Source: an uncultured Collinsella sp. (GTDB lineage: Bacteria; Actinomycetota; Coriobacteriia; Coriobacteriales; Coriobacteriaceae). Taken from it: a stretch of 64,000 bases of DNA. The stretch covers positions 44,863-108,862 of the forward strand of contig UQIY01000001.1 of assembly GCA_900541195.1 (NCBI GenBank). The letters run 5' to 3'. The notes below the pieces were generated by a model, which saw nothing but the letters and a program-made list of their open reading frames with translations, was not told where the DNA came from and ran no database searches. The translations under genes and the position numbers were made by a program. How positions within the stretch are numbered: position 1 is the stretch's first letter; the number at the start of each line of letters is the position of its first letter. Positions 17,205 through 27,437 of this stretch are shown in pieces.

Positions 17205-19082
17205 TTGCGCGCTGTGTACCAAGACTGTTTTCATTTGATTGAGCCCCTGCTCGCAAAGGTCGAGAAGCCGAGTCGCTATATCGACCATGAGTGGGGCACG
17301 CTCTCCAAGGCCGATGCCGATTACCGCTGCTGCATGATCTACCCTGACGTGTATGAGGTCGGTCTGCCCAACCAGGGCATCGCCATTCTCTATAACATCC
17401 TCAATCAGGCCGAGGGCATTTCCTGCGAGCGCGGCTATGTGCCGTGGCCCGATATGGGCGATGCCATGCGCGAGGCGGGGATTCCGCTGCTGTCGCTCGA
17501 GGGCGCGGCGCCTGTGGCCTCGTTCGATATCGTCGGCATGCATGTGCCGCACGAGATGGCCGTCACCAACTTCCTCGAGGCGCTCGACCTCGCCGGCATT
17601 CCGCTGCTCGCGGCCGACCGTACCGAGGACGATCCCATCATCGTCGCCGGTGGTCCCTCGGTCTATAACCCCGAGCCGTATGCGGCCTTCTTCGATGCCA
17701 TCCTCATTGGCGAGGGCGAGGAGTCGTTGCTCGAGATCTGTCAGCTGCATCGCCGCTTGCGCGACGAGGGCGTCTCGCGCGCTCAGATTGTCGAGCAGCT
17801 CGCGACGGTCGCCGGTACCTATGTGCCGTCTCTGTATGAGGTGCGCTATGACGAGCCCTGCTCGCCGCATGGCTACACCGTGCCGCGCGAAGGCAAGGAC
17901 GTCCCGCAGGTAGTCTATAAGCGCGTCGTTGAGGACTTTGGAGCTACTAATCCGCTGTCGCAGTCGTGCGTGCCCTACGCGCAGCTCGTTCACGACCGCC
18001 TGTCGATTGAGATTCTGCGCGGTTGTGCCCGCGGCTGCCGTTTTTGCCAGGCCGGTATGACCTATCGTCCGGTGCGCGAGCGCTCGGCCGACCAGATTGT
18101 TTCCTCGGTGATCCAGGGCCTGCAGAAGACTGGCTATGACGAGGTGTCGCTCACCTCGCTTTCGACCACCGACCACTCCTGCATCCGCGATGTGCTCGGC
18201 AGGCTCAACCGCCGCCTGGAGGATACGGGTATTCGCGTATCCATTCCCTCGCAGCGCCTGGATTCGTTTGGCGTGGATATGGCCGAGTCGGTCGCCGGCG
18301 AAAAGAAGGGCGGCCTGACGTTTGCCCCCGAGGCCGGCAGTCAGCGCATGCGCGACATCATCAACAAGAACGTGACCGAGGAGGACTTGGACCGTGCGGC
18401 CAAGGCGGCCTTTGAGGCCGGCTGGAATCGCATGAAGCTCTACTTTATGATGGGCCTTCCCGGCGAGCGCGACGAGGATATCGTGGCCATCGCCAACCTG
18501 GCCGACCACGTGCTCGAGCTCGGCCGCTCCGTGGTTCCCAAGGCGCGCCGCGGCTCCGTCTCGGTGTCCATCTCGGTGTCGGTGTTTATTCCCAAGGCCG
18601 CCACGCCCTTCCAATGGTGCCCGCAGCTCGATTACGACGACGTCAAGCGCCGTCAGAAGCTCCTCATCACGAGCGTTCGCAACCGTGCGGTCCGCGTGCA
18701 CTACCACGATGCCGAAACCTCGCTCGTCGAGGCCGCGCTGTCTCGCGCCGGCCGTGACATGACGCCTGTCATCATCGATGCCTGGCGTGCCGGTTCGCGT
18801 TTTGACGCCTGGGTGGAGCATTTTTCGCTTGATAACTGGAAGTCGGCTGCGGCCAAAAACGGCATCGATCTCAACGAGCTCGTGCACCTGCCCTACGAAC
18901 TGGACTGGCGCCTGCCCTGGGAGCACGTGAGCCCCGGCTGCTCGCGCGGCTTCCTCGAGCGCGAATACCGCCGCTCGTTGGAGGGCGTCACGACGCCCGA
19001 CTGTACCCGCACCTCGTGCACCGGCTGCGGAATCTGCCCCACGCTTCATGCCAAGAACGTATTGGTGGGTGATCGCGCATGA
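17205..19082 (+). CDS. TIGR03960-family B12-binding-like radical SAM protein
   Basis: A 625-residue putative radical S-adenosylmethionine enzyme starting at TTG 17205. The N-terminal third resembles a cobalamin-binding domain (DVYEVGLPNQGIAILYNIL, IIVAGGPSVYNPEPYA, ILIGEGEES). The radical SAM cluster is CARGCRFC, with Cys274, Cys278 and Cys281, followed by RERSADQIV and the MKLYFMMGLPGE region. The C-terminus has a further Cys group, CTRTSCTGCGICPTL, perhaps binding a second cluster. It overlaps the next gene by 4 bases (ATGA), and this pair (TIGR03960 with DUF2344/TIGR03936) recurs upstream of rplU in many bacteria. Substrate unknown; a role in rRNA or tRNA modification is only inferred from context. 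Confidence 0.88.
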   Translation: MRAVYQDCFHLIEPLLAKVEKPSRYIDHEWGTLSKADADYRCCMIYPDVYEVGLPNQGIAILYNILNQAEGISCERGYVPWPDMGDAMREAGIPLLSLEGAAPVASFDIVGMHVPHEMAVTNFLEALDLAGIPLLAADRTEDDPIIVAGGPSVYNPEPYAAFFDAILIGEGEESLLEICQLHRRLRDEGVSRAQIVEQLATVAGTYVPSLYEVRYDEPCSPHGYTVPREGKDVPQVVYKRVVEDFGATNPLSQSCVPYAQLVHDRLSIEILRGCARGCRFCQAGMTYRPVRERSADQIVSSVIQGLQKTGYDEVSLTSLSTTDHSCIRDVLGRLNRRLEDTGIRVSIPSQRLDSFGVDMAESVAGEKKGGLTFAPEAGSQRMRDIINKNVTEEDLDRAAKAAFEAGWNRMKLYFMMGLPGERDEDIVAIANLADHVLELGRSVVPKARRGSVSVSISVSVFIPKAATPFQWCPQLDYDDVKRRQKLLITSVRNRAVRVHYHDAETSLVEAALSRAGRDMTPVIIDAWRAGSRFDAWVEHFSLDNWKSAAAKNGIDLNELVHLPYELDWRLPWEHVSPGCSRGFLEREYRRSLEGVTTPDCTRTSCTGCGICPTLHAKNVLVGDRA

Positions 19083-19891
19083 GTGAGCGCCTGACCGACA
19101 ACCCCACGCTCTTTAGGATTCGCGTTCGCTATGGCAAGCGCGACCGCCTTAAGTACCTGGGCCATCTCGAAGTGATTCATACTATTGAGCGCATCGTGCG
19201 TCGCGCGGGGCTGCCCTATGCCGTGACGCAGGGCTTCTCTCCGCATATGCGTGTGGGCTTTTCGTCGGCGCTGCCGGTGGGAACGTCGTCGACTTGCGAG
19301 TGGTATGACTTGTTTATGACTGAGTTCGTTGCGCTCGATGAGGCGTTTGAACGTTTGGCGGCGGCATCTCCGGCCGATCTGGCCCCCATCGAGGCGGCAT
19401 ACATCGACGTGCGCACGCCGGCGCTGACGGCGCAACTCACGCGTCTGTCGTACCGTATCGACCTACACTTGGACGCCGAAGCACCCGTGAGCGCCGATGA
19501 GGTGCGCGCTGCGATCGACACGTTGCGTGCAGGCCATGGCATCGACTACGCACGCGGTAAGAAGGGCAAGCGCCTAGACCTTGACCACACACTGGTGGGC
19601 TATGAGCTCACGGCAGGGGAGCGCCCGGACCATCTGGTGCTCATGCTCGACACCCATGCCGACAACGAGGGGTCCATGCGTCCGGAAATTTTGCTTTCTG
19701 CCGCTGATGTTTTGTTGCAGGGCTTGACCCCGGGCGTCGATGCACCTATTGTTTCCACCGGTATGCAAGACCTCGTGACCATCTGCTCCTACGATGTCGA
19801 GCGTCAGAATCAAGCATGCGAGGACGACGAGGGCCGACTCGTCAGCCCCATACCTGTGCGAACTTGTGGATTTGCTCCACATACTCGTTGA
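19079..19891 (+). CDS. DUF2344 radical SAM-associated protein
   Basis: A 270-residue protein that in other bacteria is fused to, or follows, the TIGR03960 radical SAM enzyme. It overlaps that gene by 4 bases. It opens with the family pattern FRIRVRYGKRDRLKYLGHLE and later has RRAGLPYAVTQGFSPHMRVGFSSALPVG (the segment SPHMRVGFSSALPVG is diagnostic). The fold in relatives is related to tRNA-interacting domains, but no biochemical role is established. The end of the gene overlaps the -35 box of the rplU promoter. Confidence 0.85.
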   Translation: MSERLTDNPTLFRIRVRYGKRDRLKYLGHLEVIHTIERIVRRAGLPYAVTQGFSPHMRVGFSSALPVGTSSTCEWYDLFMTEFVALDEAFERLAAASPADLAPIEAAYIDVRTPALTAQLTRLSYRIDLHLDAEAPVSADEVRAAIDTLRAGHGIDYARGKKGKRLDLDHTLVGYELTAGERPDHLVLMLDTHADNEGSMRPEILLSAADVLLQGLTPGVDAPIVSTGMQDLVTICSYDVERQNQACEDDEGRLVSPIPVRTCGFAPHTR

Positions 19892-19916
19892 CGGGGGTAT
19901 TATCGCCTGCTACTAT
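19888..19916 (+). promoter_or_regulatory. promoter of rplU-rpmA
   Basis: TTGACG (19888-19893), a 17-base spacer and TACTAT (19911-19916) form a near-consensus sigma-70 promoter, 42 bases before the rplU ATG. Confidence 0.7.
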
Positions 19917-19958
19917 ATTCGGCTGTTGCACTAACTGATGCATGAAGGGCAAGTAAAC

Positions 19959-20333
19959 ATGTACGCAATCGTTAACACGGGCGGCAAGCAGTACAAGGTC
20001 GCCACCGACGATGTCATCACCGTCGAGAAGATCGAGGGCAATGAGGGCGATAAGATCACCCTGCCGGTTATCTTCCTCAACGATGGTAAGAAGATCGTCA
20101 CCGATCCCGACAAGCTGGCCAAGGCCAAGGTTACCGCTCAGATCGTTGAGCAGTTCAAGGGCGAGAAGCAGCTGGTCTTCAAGTTCCACAAGCGTAAGCG
20201 CTATCGTCGTCTGAAGGGTCACCGTCAGCAGCTCACCAAGCTGAAGATCGTGAAGGTTCAGGCTACCTCCCGCGCCAAGAAGGCTGTCAAGGCAGAGGCT
20301 GAGGCTGTTGCCGAGGCTCCCGTCGCCGAGTAG
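19959..20333 (+). CDS. rplU: 50S ribosomal protein L21
   Basis: Large-subunit protein binding 23S rRNA. The ATG at 19959 starts the conserved MYAIVNTGGKQYKV; an in-frame ATG at 19938 is too far upstream of the conserved start. Motifs include KHKRYRRLKGHRQ-like residues (FKFHKRKRYRRLKGHRQQLT). The product has 124 residues against about 103 in most bacteria, because of an Ala/Glu/Lys-rich C-terminal tail (AKKAVKAEAEAVAEAPVAE). rpmA follows after 33 bases, the usual pairing. Confidence 0.97.
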   Translation: MYAIVNTGGKQYKVATDDVITVEKIEGNEGDKITLPVIFLNDGKKIVTDPDKLAKAKVTAQIVEQFKGEKQLVFKFHKRKRYRRLKGHRQQLTKLKIVKVQATSRAKKAVKAEAEAVAEAPVAE

Positions 20334-20366
20334 ATTACACTCGTAACGAAAGAGTAGGTATACACA

Positions 20367-20624
20367 ATGGCACACAAAAAAGGACTCGGTTCCTCCCGTA
20401 ATGGCCGTGACTCCCGCGGTCAGCGCCTTGGCACGAAGCGCTATGCCGGCCAGACGGTAACCACGGGCACGATTCTCGTCCGTCAGCACGGCACGCACAT
20501 CCACCCGGGTGAGAACGTTGGCCGTGGCAAGGACGACACGCTGTTCGCGCTGGTCGACGGTACCGTTGAGTTCCACAAGGGTATCAAGCACAGGGTCAGC
20601 GTACGCCCGCTCGCGAACGCGTAA
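20367..20624 (+). CDS. rpmA: 50S ribosomal protein L27
   Basis: Protein near the peptidyl transferase centre. The 85-residue product begins [20 protein letters not shown] and contains [19 protein letters not shown], both highly conserved. There is no Firmicutes-type cleavable N-terminal extension, so the mature start is direct. ATG at 20367 with AGAGTAGG upstream. Confidence 0.98.
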   Translation: MAHKKGLGSSRNGRDSRGQRLGTKRYAGQTVTTGTILVRQHGTHIHPGENVGRGKDDTLFALVDGTVEFHKGIKHRVSVRPLANA

Positions 20625-20649
20625 TTCACCCTTCATAGAGCACATATGT

Positions 20650-20693
20650 GGGAGGCACTTGAGTTTTAGGATTCAAGGGTCTCCCTCTTTTTT
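20650..20693 (+). terminator. terminator after rpmA
   Basis: Arms 20650-20662 and 20673-20685 pair with two mismatches around a 10-base loop, followed by TCTTTTTT. It ends 17 bases before obg and may terminate part of the rplU-rpmA transcripts while some read on. Confidence 0.65.
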
Positions 20694-20697
20694 GTAG

Positions 20698-22176
<1,479 letters not shown>

Positions 22177-22179
22177 GCC

Positions 22180-22857
22180 ATGTCGCTGCGCGGTGGAATC
22201 GGTCTGCCCGAGCTTCCCATAGAGGACGGACAGGAGTTTAGGCTCGGCATTATGGGCGGCACCTTTGACCCGATTCATTACGGGCACTTGGTTACTGCCG
22301 AGCAGGCTCGCGAGTCACTCGACTTGGACGCTGTGCTTTTTATGCCGGCCGGCTCTCCTGCCTTTAAGCTCGACAAACCGGTGACGCCTGCTGAGGACCG
22401 TTATGCCATGACGGTCCTCGCGACCGCCGCGAACCCGGCCTTTTTGGCAAGCCGCTTCGAGATCGATCGTGCCGGTGTCACCTACACAGCCGATACGCTG
22501 CGTGCCCTTCGCGAGTTTTACCCGCCACAGGTGAAGCTTTACTTTATTACGGGTGCCGATGCGATTATCGATATTGTGACCTGGCACAATGCAGATGAGA
22601 TTGCCGAACTGGCAACCTTTATTGCTGCGACGCGTCCCGGCTTTGACATCGATACGGCCCGGGCGCGGATTAAGGAATCGGGGCTGCCGTTCGACGTTCG
22701 CTATATTCAGATTCCGGCGCTGGCGATTAGCTCGACCAACATTCGCAAGCGGGTTGCTCGCGGCATGAGCGTGCGCTATCTTACGAGCGAGTCCGTGCTC
22801 GGCTATATCCGTAAACGCGGTCTGTATGCCGATCTTGGGCAAGACGATTTTGATTGA
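22180..22857 (+). CDS. nadD: nicotinate-nucleotide adenylyltransferase
   Basis: Adenylates nicotinate mononucleotide to deamido-NAD. The 225-residue protein has the nucleotidyltransferase motif GGTFDPIHYGHL near residue 26, FITGADAI in the middle and the C-terminal ISSTNIRKRV. The first 20 residues are an extension relative to most NadD proteins; a start nearer GIMGGT is possible, but ATG 22180 lies 3 bases after obg as expected for coupled translation. Confidence 0.93.
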   Translation: MSLRGGIGLPELPIEDGQEFRLGIMGGTFDPIHYGHLVTAEQARESLDLDAVLFMPAGSPAFKLDKPVTPAEDRYAMTVLATAANPAFLASRFEIDRAGVTYTADTLRALREFYPPQVKLYFITGADAIIDIVTWHNADEIAELATFIAATRPGFDIDTARARIKESGLPFDVRYIQIPALAISSTNIRKRVARGMSVRYLTSESVLGYIRKRGLYADLGQDDFD

Positions 22858-22869
22858 TGGGGGAGAACG

Positions 22870-23478
22870 TTGTCGGTAGAAGATCAGTTTGAGGGCGACG
22901 AGCGCGCGCTCTTGACGCGTATCCACGAGTTGCTCGATGTGCGCATGAAGGATAAACGTAAGCGCTACGTGCATTCGCTCGGGGTTGCCGAGACTGCGTT
23001 GCACCTAGCCGAGGTATACGGTGTCGACCGCTTTGATGCTGCAGCCGCCGGCCTGATCCATGACTGGGACAAAGTGCTCTCCAACGACGAGCTGGTCACG
23101 CGCGCTCTGCATTATGGCATTAAGATTGCCGGCTCTCCGTCTGCCGCGACGCCGCTTTTGCATGGCCCGGTTGCCGCCTATGAGCTTCCGCAGCTTTTTC
23201 CCGAGCTGCCGCCGGCGGTTTTTCAGGCTGTCGACCGTCACACCGTGGGCGCTTGCGACATGACGCCGCTCGATATGGTGGTCTTTGTGGCCGATGCCAT
23301 CGAACCCAACCGCCACGGCGATTATGCCCATGCGCTGCGCAAGATGGTGGGGGAGTCCTCGCTCGACGAGTTGTTCTTCTCCTGTTTTGCGCAGGGTCTG
23401 GTCTATGTGATCCAGACCGGGCGTTATCTTTATCCCACGGCTATTACGATTTACAACCATTACGCCCAGCTGCGCTAG
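22870..23478 (+). CDS. yqeK: HD-domain hydrolase YqeK (diadenosine tetraphosphatase)
   Basis: Characterised YqeK proteins symmetrically hydrolyse diadenosine tetraphosphate with a metal-bound HD domain. TTG start at 22870 after GGGGGAG. The 202-residue product shows RYVHSLGVAETALHLAE, the HD pair in GLIHDWDK, HGPVAAYEL and a later VDRHTVGACDMTPLD segment. It lies between nadD and rsfS, the standard position. Cytoplasmic. Confidence 0.9.
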   Translation: MSVEDQFEGDERALLTRIHELLDVRMKDKRKRYVHSLGVAETALHLAEVYGVDRFDAAAAGLIHDWDKVLSNDELVTRALHYGIKIAGSPSAATPLLHGPVAAYELPQLFPELPPAVFQAVDRHTVGACDMTPLDMVVFVADAIEPNRHGDYAHALRKMVGESSLDELFFSCFAQGLVYVIQTGRYLYPTAITIYNHYAQLR

Positions 23479-23505
23479 CTCGGGCTGTCTAGAAAGAGGT
23501 ATTCC

Positions 23506-23961
23506 ATGGCCGACGAGACCATGACCGACGAGCAGATTCTTGAAGGTGTGGAGCACAAGAGTTTCGTTGCCACGTCCGACCGCACTGCCGCCTCGCTGTC
23601 CGCGAGCGGTGTCGCCGCCGAGGATGTCGCCCGCGCCGCTGCGCAGGCCGCCTACGACAAGAAAGGCGAGGACGTTCAGGTGCTCGACCTGACTGAGCTT
23701 TCCGATGTGTGCGACTACTTTGTCCTTGCTACCGGCACCAACAACCGCCAGGTTGATTCCATCGTCGACGAGATTGAGGAGAAGGTCGCCGAGGCTTGCG
23801 GCGAGCATCCGTTCTCCATCGAGGGTCGCGAGCAGAAGACCTGGATGCTCATGGACTACGGCTCCGTCGTCGTCCATGTCTTTACCCCCGAGGCCCGTGA
23901 GTTCTACCGTCTCGAAAAGCTCTGGGGTGACGCCCCCCAGCTTCCCCTTGACCTCCTTTAG
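23506..23961 (+). CDS. rsfS: ribosomal silencing factor RsfS
   Basis: Binds L14 and blocks subunit joining when nutrients are scarce. The conserved core (about residues 45-150) contains DVQVLDLTELSDVCDYFVLATG, TNNRQVDSIVDEIEEKV and the C-terminal YRLEKLWGDAP. The 151-residue length exceeds the usual 105-120, owing to an acidic/Ala-rich N-terminal extension; the ATG at 23506 has AAGAGG upstream and is the only good site. Last gene of the cluster, followed by a strong terminator. Confidence 0.93.
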   Translation: MADETMTDEQILEGVEHKSFVATSDRTAASLSASGVAAEDVARAAAQAAYDKKGEDVQVLDLTELSDVCDYFVLATGTNNRQVDSIVDEIEEKVAEACGEHPFSIEGREQKTWMLMDYGSVVVHVFTPEAREFYRLEKLWGDAPQLPLDLL

Positions 23962-24003
23962 TAGTTCATTTGGGACGGGCTTTTTAGCTAACCTTTACCG
24001 TTC

Positions 24004-24045
24004 GCCGGGCAGCTGCATCATTCGCAGCTGCCCGGCTTTCTTTTT
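24004..24045 (+). terminator. strong terminator between rsfS and dinB
   Basis: A perfect 13-bp stem, 24004-24016 with 24024-24036, encloses a 7-base loop and is followed by TTTCTTTTT. It ends the plus-strand cluster between the convergent genes rsfS and dinB. Just before it, at 23967-23980, TTCATTTGGGACGG resembles the repeats near the RAYT gene. Confidence 0.85.
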
Positions 24046-24055
24046 GTCTAAGGGA

Positions 24056-25309
24056 CTAATCGTTGAAGCGGGATTGGCGGCCGAAGGATAGGGCGGTGTC
24101 GCCGAACTTGTCTCGGACGGCGTCGATGGCGACTGAGAGGTCGCGACGGTCGCTGGATTGGGCTCCGCGGTCGTCGATCTCGCAGAACAGGTCGGTCTGG
24201 ATGCCGCCCTGATGGTCAAAGTCGCTCATGCCGATGCCCGCCAGGCGCACATGCATGCCTTCCTGCCAGATGCTATCGAGCAGCTCGAGCGCCACCGCCA
24301 CGAAGATGTTCTCATCGTCGGTCGGATGCGGCAGCCGGCGCTGTGCCGAGCGACCGCTTCCATACGAATACTTGAGTTTGAGCGTCACCGTGGCGCCCGT
24401 TAGTCCCTGACGGCGCAGGCGGCGTCCCACTGACTCTCCCAACAGCGCAATCGCCGCCTCGATATCCCCACGCTCAGTCAAATCCTTCGCAAAGGTACGC
24501 TCATTGCTCACCGATTTAACTTCACGTTCGTCATCCAGGCTGGTGACCTCGGATACTTCGAGCCCCAAAGCGCGTTGACGCATGCGCTCGCCATTCACGC
24601 CAAAGATTGCAGCCAAGGTGGACTCTGGCGCGCGTGAAAGCTCGCCGAGCGTATAGATGCGCATGCGACGCAGTCGCTCCTCGGCCGAGCGCCCGATTCC
24701 GCTCATGGCAGATACCGGCAGTGCAGCCAAAAACCGCTGTTCCGTACCGGGGCGCACAATGGTCAGACCAAACGGCTTGTCGCGCTCACTTGCGATTTTG
24801 GCCACGGTCTTGTTGCACCCAACGCCGATGGAGCAGGTCACCCCTAGCGTCGCAACGCGGTCGCTTATACGCCGCGCTACCAGCAGTGGGTCCTCGGGCG
24901 CAAAACGACCCGGTGTGATATCGATAAAGGCCTCGTCGATGGAAATGCGCTCCACGCGCGGTGTCTCATCGGCGAGAATCGCCATGACCTGTGCGCTCAC
25001 CTCACGGTAGCGATCGAAGTGTCCGTGCGTCCAAATGGCCTGCGGGCACAGGCGCCGCGCCTCGGCCGAGGCCATGGCAGAATGCACGCCAAAGCGACGT
25101 GCCTCATACGAACACGTGGACACGACGCCGCGTGACTTGGCGTCTCCGCCCACGATGAGCGGCTTTCCGCGCCATTCGGGATGATCGAGCATCTCCACGC
25201 TCGCAAAAAATGCATCGAGGTCCATCAGGCCCACCGCTGGACCCGTCCAGGGCGGCGGCGTGACGCCCGCAGCATCCTCATAACCGTATGTATGTTCGCG
25301 TCTTTCCAT
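24056..25309 (-). CDS. dinB: DNA polymerase IV (Y-family translesion polymerase)
   Basis: Error-prone polymerase for lesion bypass. The 417-residue protein has the Y-family catalytic motif MDLDAFFASVE near residue 29, CSYEARRFGVHSAM, the acidic SIDEAFIDIT and the helix-hairpin-helix SAMSGIGRSAEERLRRM, followed by the little-finger domain. The ATG at 25309 has no clear ribosome site, so a slightly later start is possible, though the catalytic motif requires at least residue 25 onwards. The C-terminus lacks an obvious beta-clamp motif; I did not find one by eye. Divergent from rpsP and convergent with rsfS. No LexA box was recognised upstream. Confidence 0.93.
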   Translation of the reverse strand: MERREHTYGYEDAAGVTPPPWTGPAVGLMDLDAFFASVEMLDHPEWRGKPLIVGGDAKSRGVVSTCSYEARRFGVHSAMASAEARRLCPQAIWTHGHFDRYREVSAQVMAILADETPRVERISIDEAFIDITPGRFAPEDPLLVARRISDRVATLGVTCSIGVGCNKTVAKIASERDKPFGLTIVRPGTEQRFLAALPVSAMSGIGRSAEERLRRMRIYTLGELSRAPESTLAAIFGVNGERMRQRALGLEVSEVTSLDDEREVKSVSNERTFAKDLTERGDIEAAIALLGESVGRRLRRQGLTGATVTLKLKYSYGSGRSAQRRLPHPTDDENIFVAVALELLDSIWQEGMHVRLAGIGMSDFDHQGGIQTDLFCEIDDRGAQSSDRRDLSVAIDAVRDKFGDTALSFGRQSRFND

Positions 25310-25353
25310 GTCATGAGTATACCGCGCAGCTCATGTGGGGTGCGTGTATGTGC

Positions 25354-25381
25354 TTGCAAATCGCGAATTCTTGTCTAAGAT
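25354..25381 (+). promoter_or_regulatory. candidate promoter of the rpsP operon
   Basis: TTGCAA (25354-25359), a 16-base spacer and TAAGAT (25376-25381). It would leave a leader of about 120 bases before the rpsP start; nothing else was recognised in the leader. Confidence 0.4.
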
Positions 25382-25510
25382 ATGGATTTGCCCTCGACTA
25401 CACCGAAGAAGTTGGTCTCACGGACTTCACCTGCCCGCGTCGATGGCGTATTATGTTCAACTGTTTGTTTGTAGTTGCAGCCTAAAGCTGCTTGGTTGGA
25501 GGAGTTTCCT

Positions 25511-25852
25511 TTGGCAGTCAAGATTCGCCTTGCTCGTCACGGCGCTAAGAAGCGTCCGTACTACCGTGTCGTCGTCGCCGATTCCCGCGCCCCGCGTGAC
25601 GGTCGTATCATCGAGGAGGTTGGCCGCTACAACCCGATGACCGCCCCCAAGACCATCAACCTCGACCTCGAGAAGATTGCTGACTGGCAGTCCAAGGGCG
25701 CTCAGCTCACCGACGCCGTCGCCGCTCTGGTCAAGGCCGCCAACGAGGGCGAGAAGACCGAGACCGTCGTCAAGAAGTCCAAGAAGCAGCTCGCCAAAGA
25801 GGCCGAGGCCGCTAAGGCTGCCGCTGAGGCCGCTGAGGGCGCCGAGGAGTAA
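25511..25852 (+). CDS. rpsP: 30S ribosomal protein S16
   Basis: Small-subunit assembly protein. I choose the TTG at 25511, which begins [20 protein letters not shown] and has TGGAGGAG 6 bases upstream, over an ATG at 25475 that only adds a non-conserved leader. The conserved GRYNPMTAP region is present. The 113-residue product ends in a Lys/Ala/Glu-rich tail longer than the usual S16. It starts the cluster rpsP-khpA-rimM-trmD-lepB. Confidence 0.96.
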   Translation: MAVKIRLARHGAKKRPYYRVVVADSRAPRDGRIIEEVGRYNPMTAPKTINLDLEKIADWQSKGAQLTDAVAALVKAANEGEKTETVVKKSKKQLAKEAEAAKAAAEAAEGAEE

Positions 25853-25855
25853 ATC

Positions 25856-26140
25856 GTGCCTGAGGTTGACGCTGCACAGCTCGAGGGTGAGGCAATGCTC
25901 TCAGATCGCATCGCCGATCTCGTCGAATATCTCGTTGTTCAGATCGTCGACGACCCGGATTCCGTGAGCCTCGAGGTCATCGATGGCGACGACGCCTCCA
26001 CGATTGAGGTTTCGGTTGCCGAGGATGACGTCGCTAAGGTCATCGGCCGTCGTGGCCGTACCATTAAGGCCATTCGCACGCTCGCCCGTGCACTGGCCGC
26101 TCGCCTCGACACCGCTGTCGAGGTAGAGGTTCTGGGCTAG
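25856..26140 (+). CDS. khpA: KH-domain RNA-binding protein KhpA
   Basis: Small RNA-binding protein; in Firmicutes KhpA pairs with KhpB to influence cell elongation and gene expression. The GTG start at 25856 lies 3 bases after rpsP. The 94-residue protein contains one KH domain with the GxxG loop in VIGRRGRTIKAIRTL near residues 61-75. Position between rpsP and rimM is the standard one. Confidence 0.92.
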   Translation: MPEVDAAQLEGEAMLSDRIADLVEYLVVQIVDDPDSVSLEVIDGDDASTIEVSVAEDDVAKVIGRRGRTIKAIRTLARALAARLDTAVEVEVLG

Positions 26141-26144
26141 GACC

Positions 26145-26666
26145 TTGAGGTCCCAGTACAAAAACATCGCCCGTGTGGTCAAGCCGCACGGAAGGAAGGG
26201 GGAGGTCCTCGCGCAGCCGCTGCGGGGGCTTCCTTCTGTATTGGAGCCGGGTATGCGTGTTGCCTTGACGCCGCCGGCGCTCAAGCGCGACCGTTTTTGC
26301 ACGGTCGTGTCCGTCACCGATACGGGCGATGGCGATCTGGTCTCGTTTGAGGGCATAGACGACTTGACGGCCGCCGAGGGCATCACCGGATGCTATGTGC
26401 TGGCCAATCGTGACGACTTCGAGCTCGATTCGCTCGACGCCGCCTATACCGACCTCATGGGTCGCGAGGTGGTCGACGAGCGCTTTGGCTCGCTCGGCAC
26501 GATTGTCGAGATCATGTCGACGCCCGCCAACGATGTTTGGGTTGTCGAGGGCGATCGGTACGGCGAGGTGCTGATTCCCGTGGTCGAGCAGGTTGTGCTC
26601 GATCTTCCCGACACAGGAACAATTTCCGTCCACGTTATGGACGGTTTGATCGATATGGACAAGTAG
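26145..26666 (+). CDS. rimM: 16S rRNA processing protein RimM
   Basis: Assembly factor for the 30S head that binds S19. The TTG at 26145 is the only start that retains the conserved N-terminal region (IARVVKPHGRKGEV); the ribosome site is weak (AGGA 2 bases away), so translation is probably coupled to khpA, 4 bases upstream. The PRC-barrel half carries DLMGREVVDERFGSLGTIVE and a DVWVVEGD segment, then IPVVEQVV before the acidic end. 173 residues, normal for the family. Confidence 0.92.
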   Translation: MRSQYKNIARVVKPHGRKGEVLAQPLRGLPSVLEPGMRVALTPPALKRDRFCTVVSVTDTGDGDLVSFEGIDDLTAAEGITGCYVLANRDDFELDSLDAAYTDLMGREVVDERFGSLGTIVEIMSTPANDVWVVEGDRYGEVLIPVVEQVVLDLPDTGTISVHVMDGLIDMDK

Positions 26667-26676
26667 GGAGGAAAAC

Positions 26677-27435
26677 ATGCTGATCGAGACCCTTTCGGTC
26701 TTTCCCGAGATGTTTGAGCCCGTCATGTCCACATCGATCTTGGGTCGCGCCCGCAAGGCCGGCCTTTTTGATTTTAAGGCCTATAACCTGCGTGACTGGA
26801 CGCACGACCGCCATCGTACCGTTGATGACGAGCCGTATGGCGGCGGGCAGGGCATGCTCATGAAGGTCGAGCCCATCGCCGAGGCCATCGAGGCTATTAG
26901 CTCCGAGGGTCCCAAGCCCACCGTGGTGTTCTTTACGCCCTGCGGCGAACCCTTTACGCAGCATGTGGCCGAGCGCTTGCTCAAAAGCGAGCGTCTGCTG
27001 TTTGTCTGCAGCCGCTACGAGGGCGTCGACGAGCGCGCGTATGCGTATGCCGACGAGCGCCTGTCGATCGGCGACTACGTGCTCACGGGCGGCGAGCTTC
27101 CCGCTATGGTCGTTGCCGATGCCGTCGTGCGCTTGATTCCCGGCGCCCTTGGCGACGAGATGAGCAACGTCGATGAGTCGTTCTCGACTACCGAGGACGG
27201 TGGCCTGCTCGAGTACGCGCAGTACACCCGCCCCGCCGAGTTCAACGGCGAGGGCGTGCCGCCGGTACTCGTGAGTGGCGATCACGCCAAAGTTGACGCT
27301 TGGCGCCGCAAGAATGCCATCGAGCGCACCTGCCGCTGGCGTCCCGACCTGATCGAGACGGCGCGGCTTACGCCCGAGGAGCGCGCATACGCGCAGGACA
27401 TCCTGGACGCATCGTATTCGCAGAGCGAGGAGTGA
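26677..27435 (+). CDS. trmD: tRNA (guanine-N1)-methyltransferase
   Basis: Methylates G37 of tRNAs with SAM, preventing frameshifts. The 252-residue SPOUT protein has TLSVFPEMFEPVMSTSILG, VDDEPYGGGQGM, CSRYEGVDERAY and the knot motif SIGDYVLTGGELPAM. ATG at 26677 with AGGGAGGAAA upstream, 10 bases after rimM. Confidence 0.97.
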   Translation: MLIETLSVFPEMFEPVMSTSILGRARKAGLFDFKAYNLRDWTHDRHRTVDDEPYGGGQGMLMKVEPIAEAIEAISSEGPKPTVVFFTPCGEPFTQHVAERLLKSERLLFVCSRYEGVDERAYAYADERLSIGDYVLTGGELPAMVVADAVVRLIPGALGDEMSNVDESFSTTEDGGLLEYAQYTRPAEFNGEGVPPVLVSGDHAKVDAWRRKNAIERTCRWRPDLIETARLTPEERAYAQDILDASYSQSEE

Positions 27436-27437
27436 GA

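Noticed and set aside
16059..19049. 996-codon minus-strand open frame opposite rodA, the DUF697-like gene and the radical SAM gene
   Set aside because: It spans three real genes and an intergenic gap and has no recognisable protein features.
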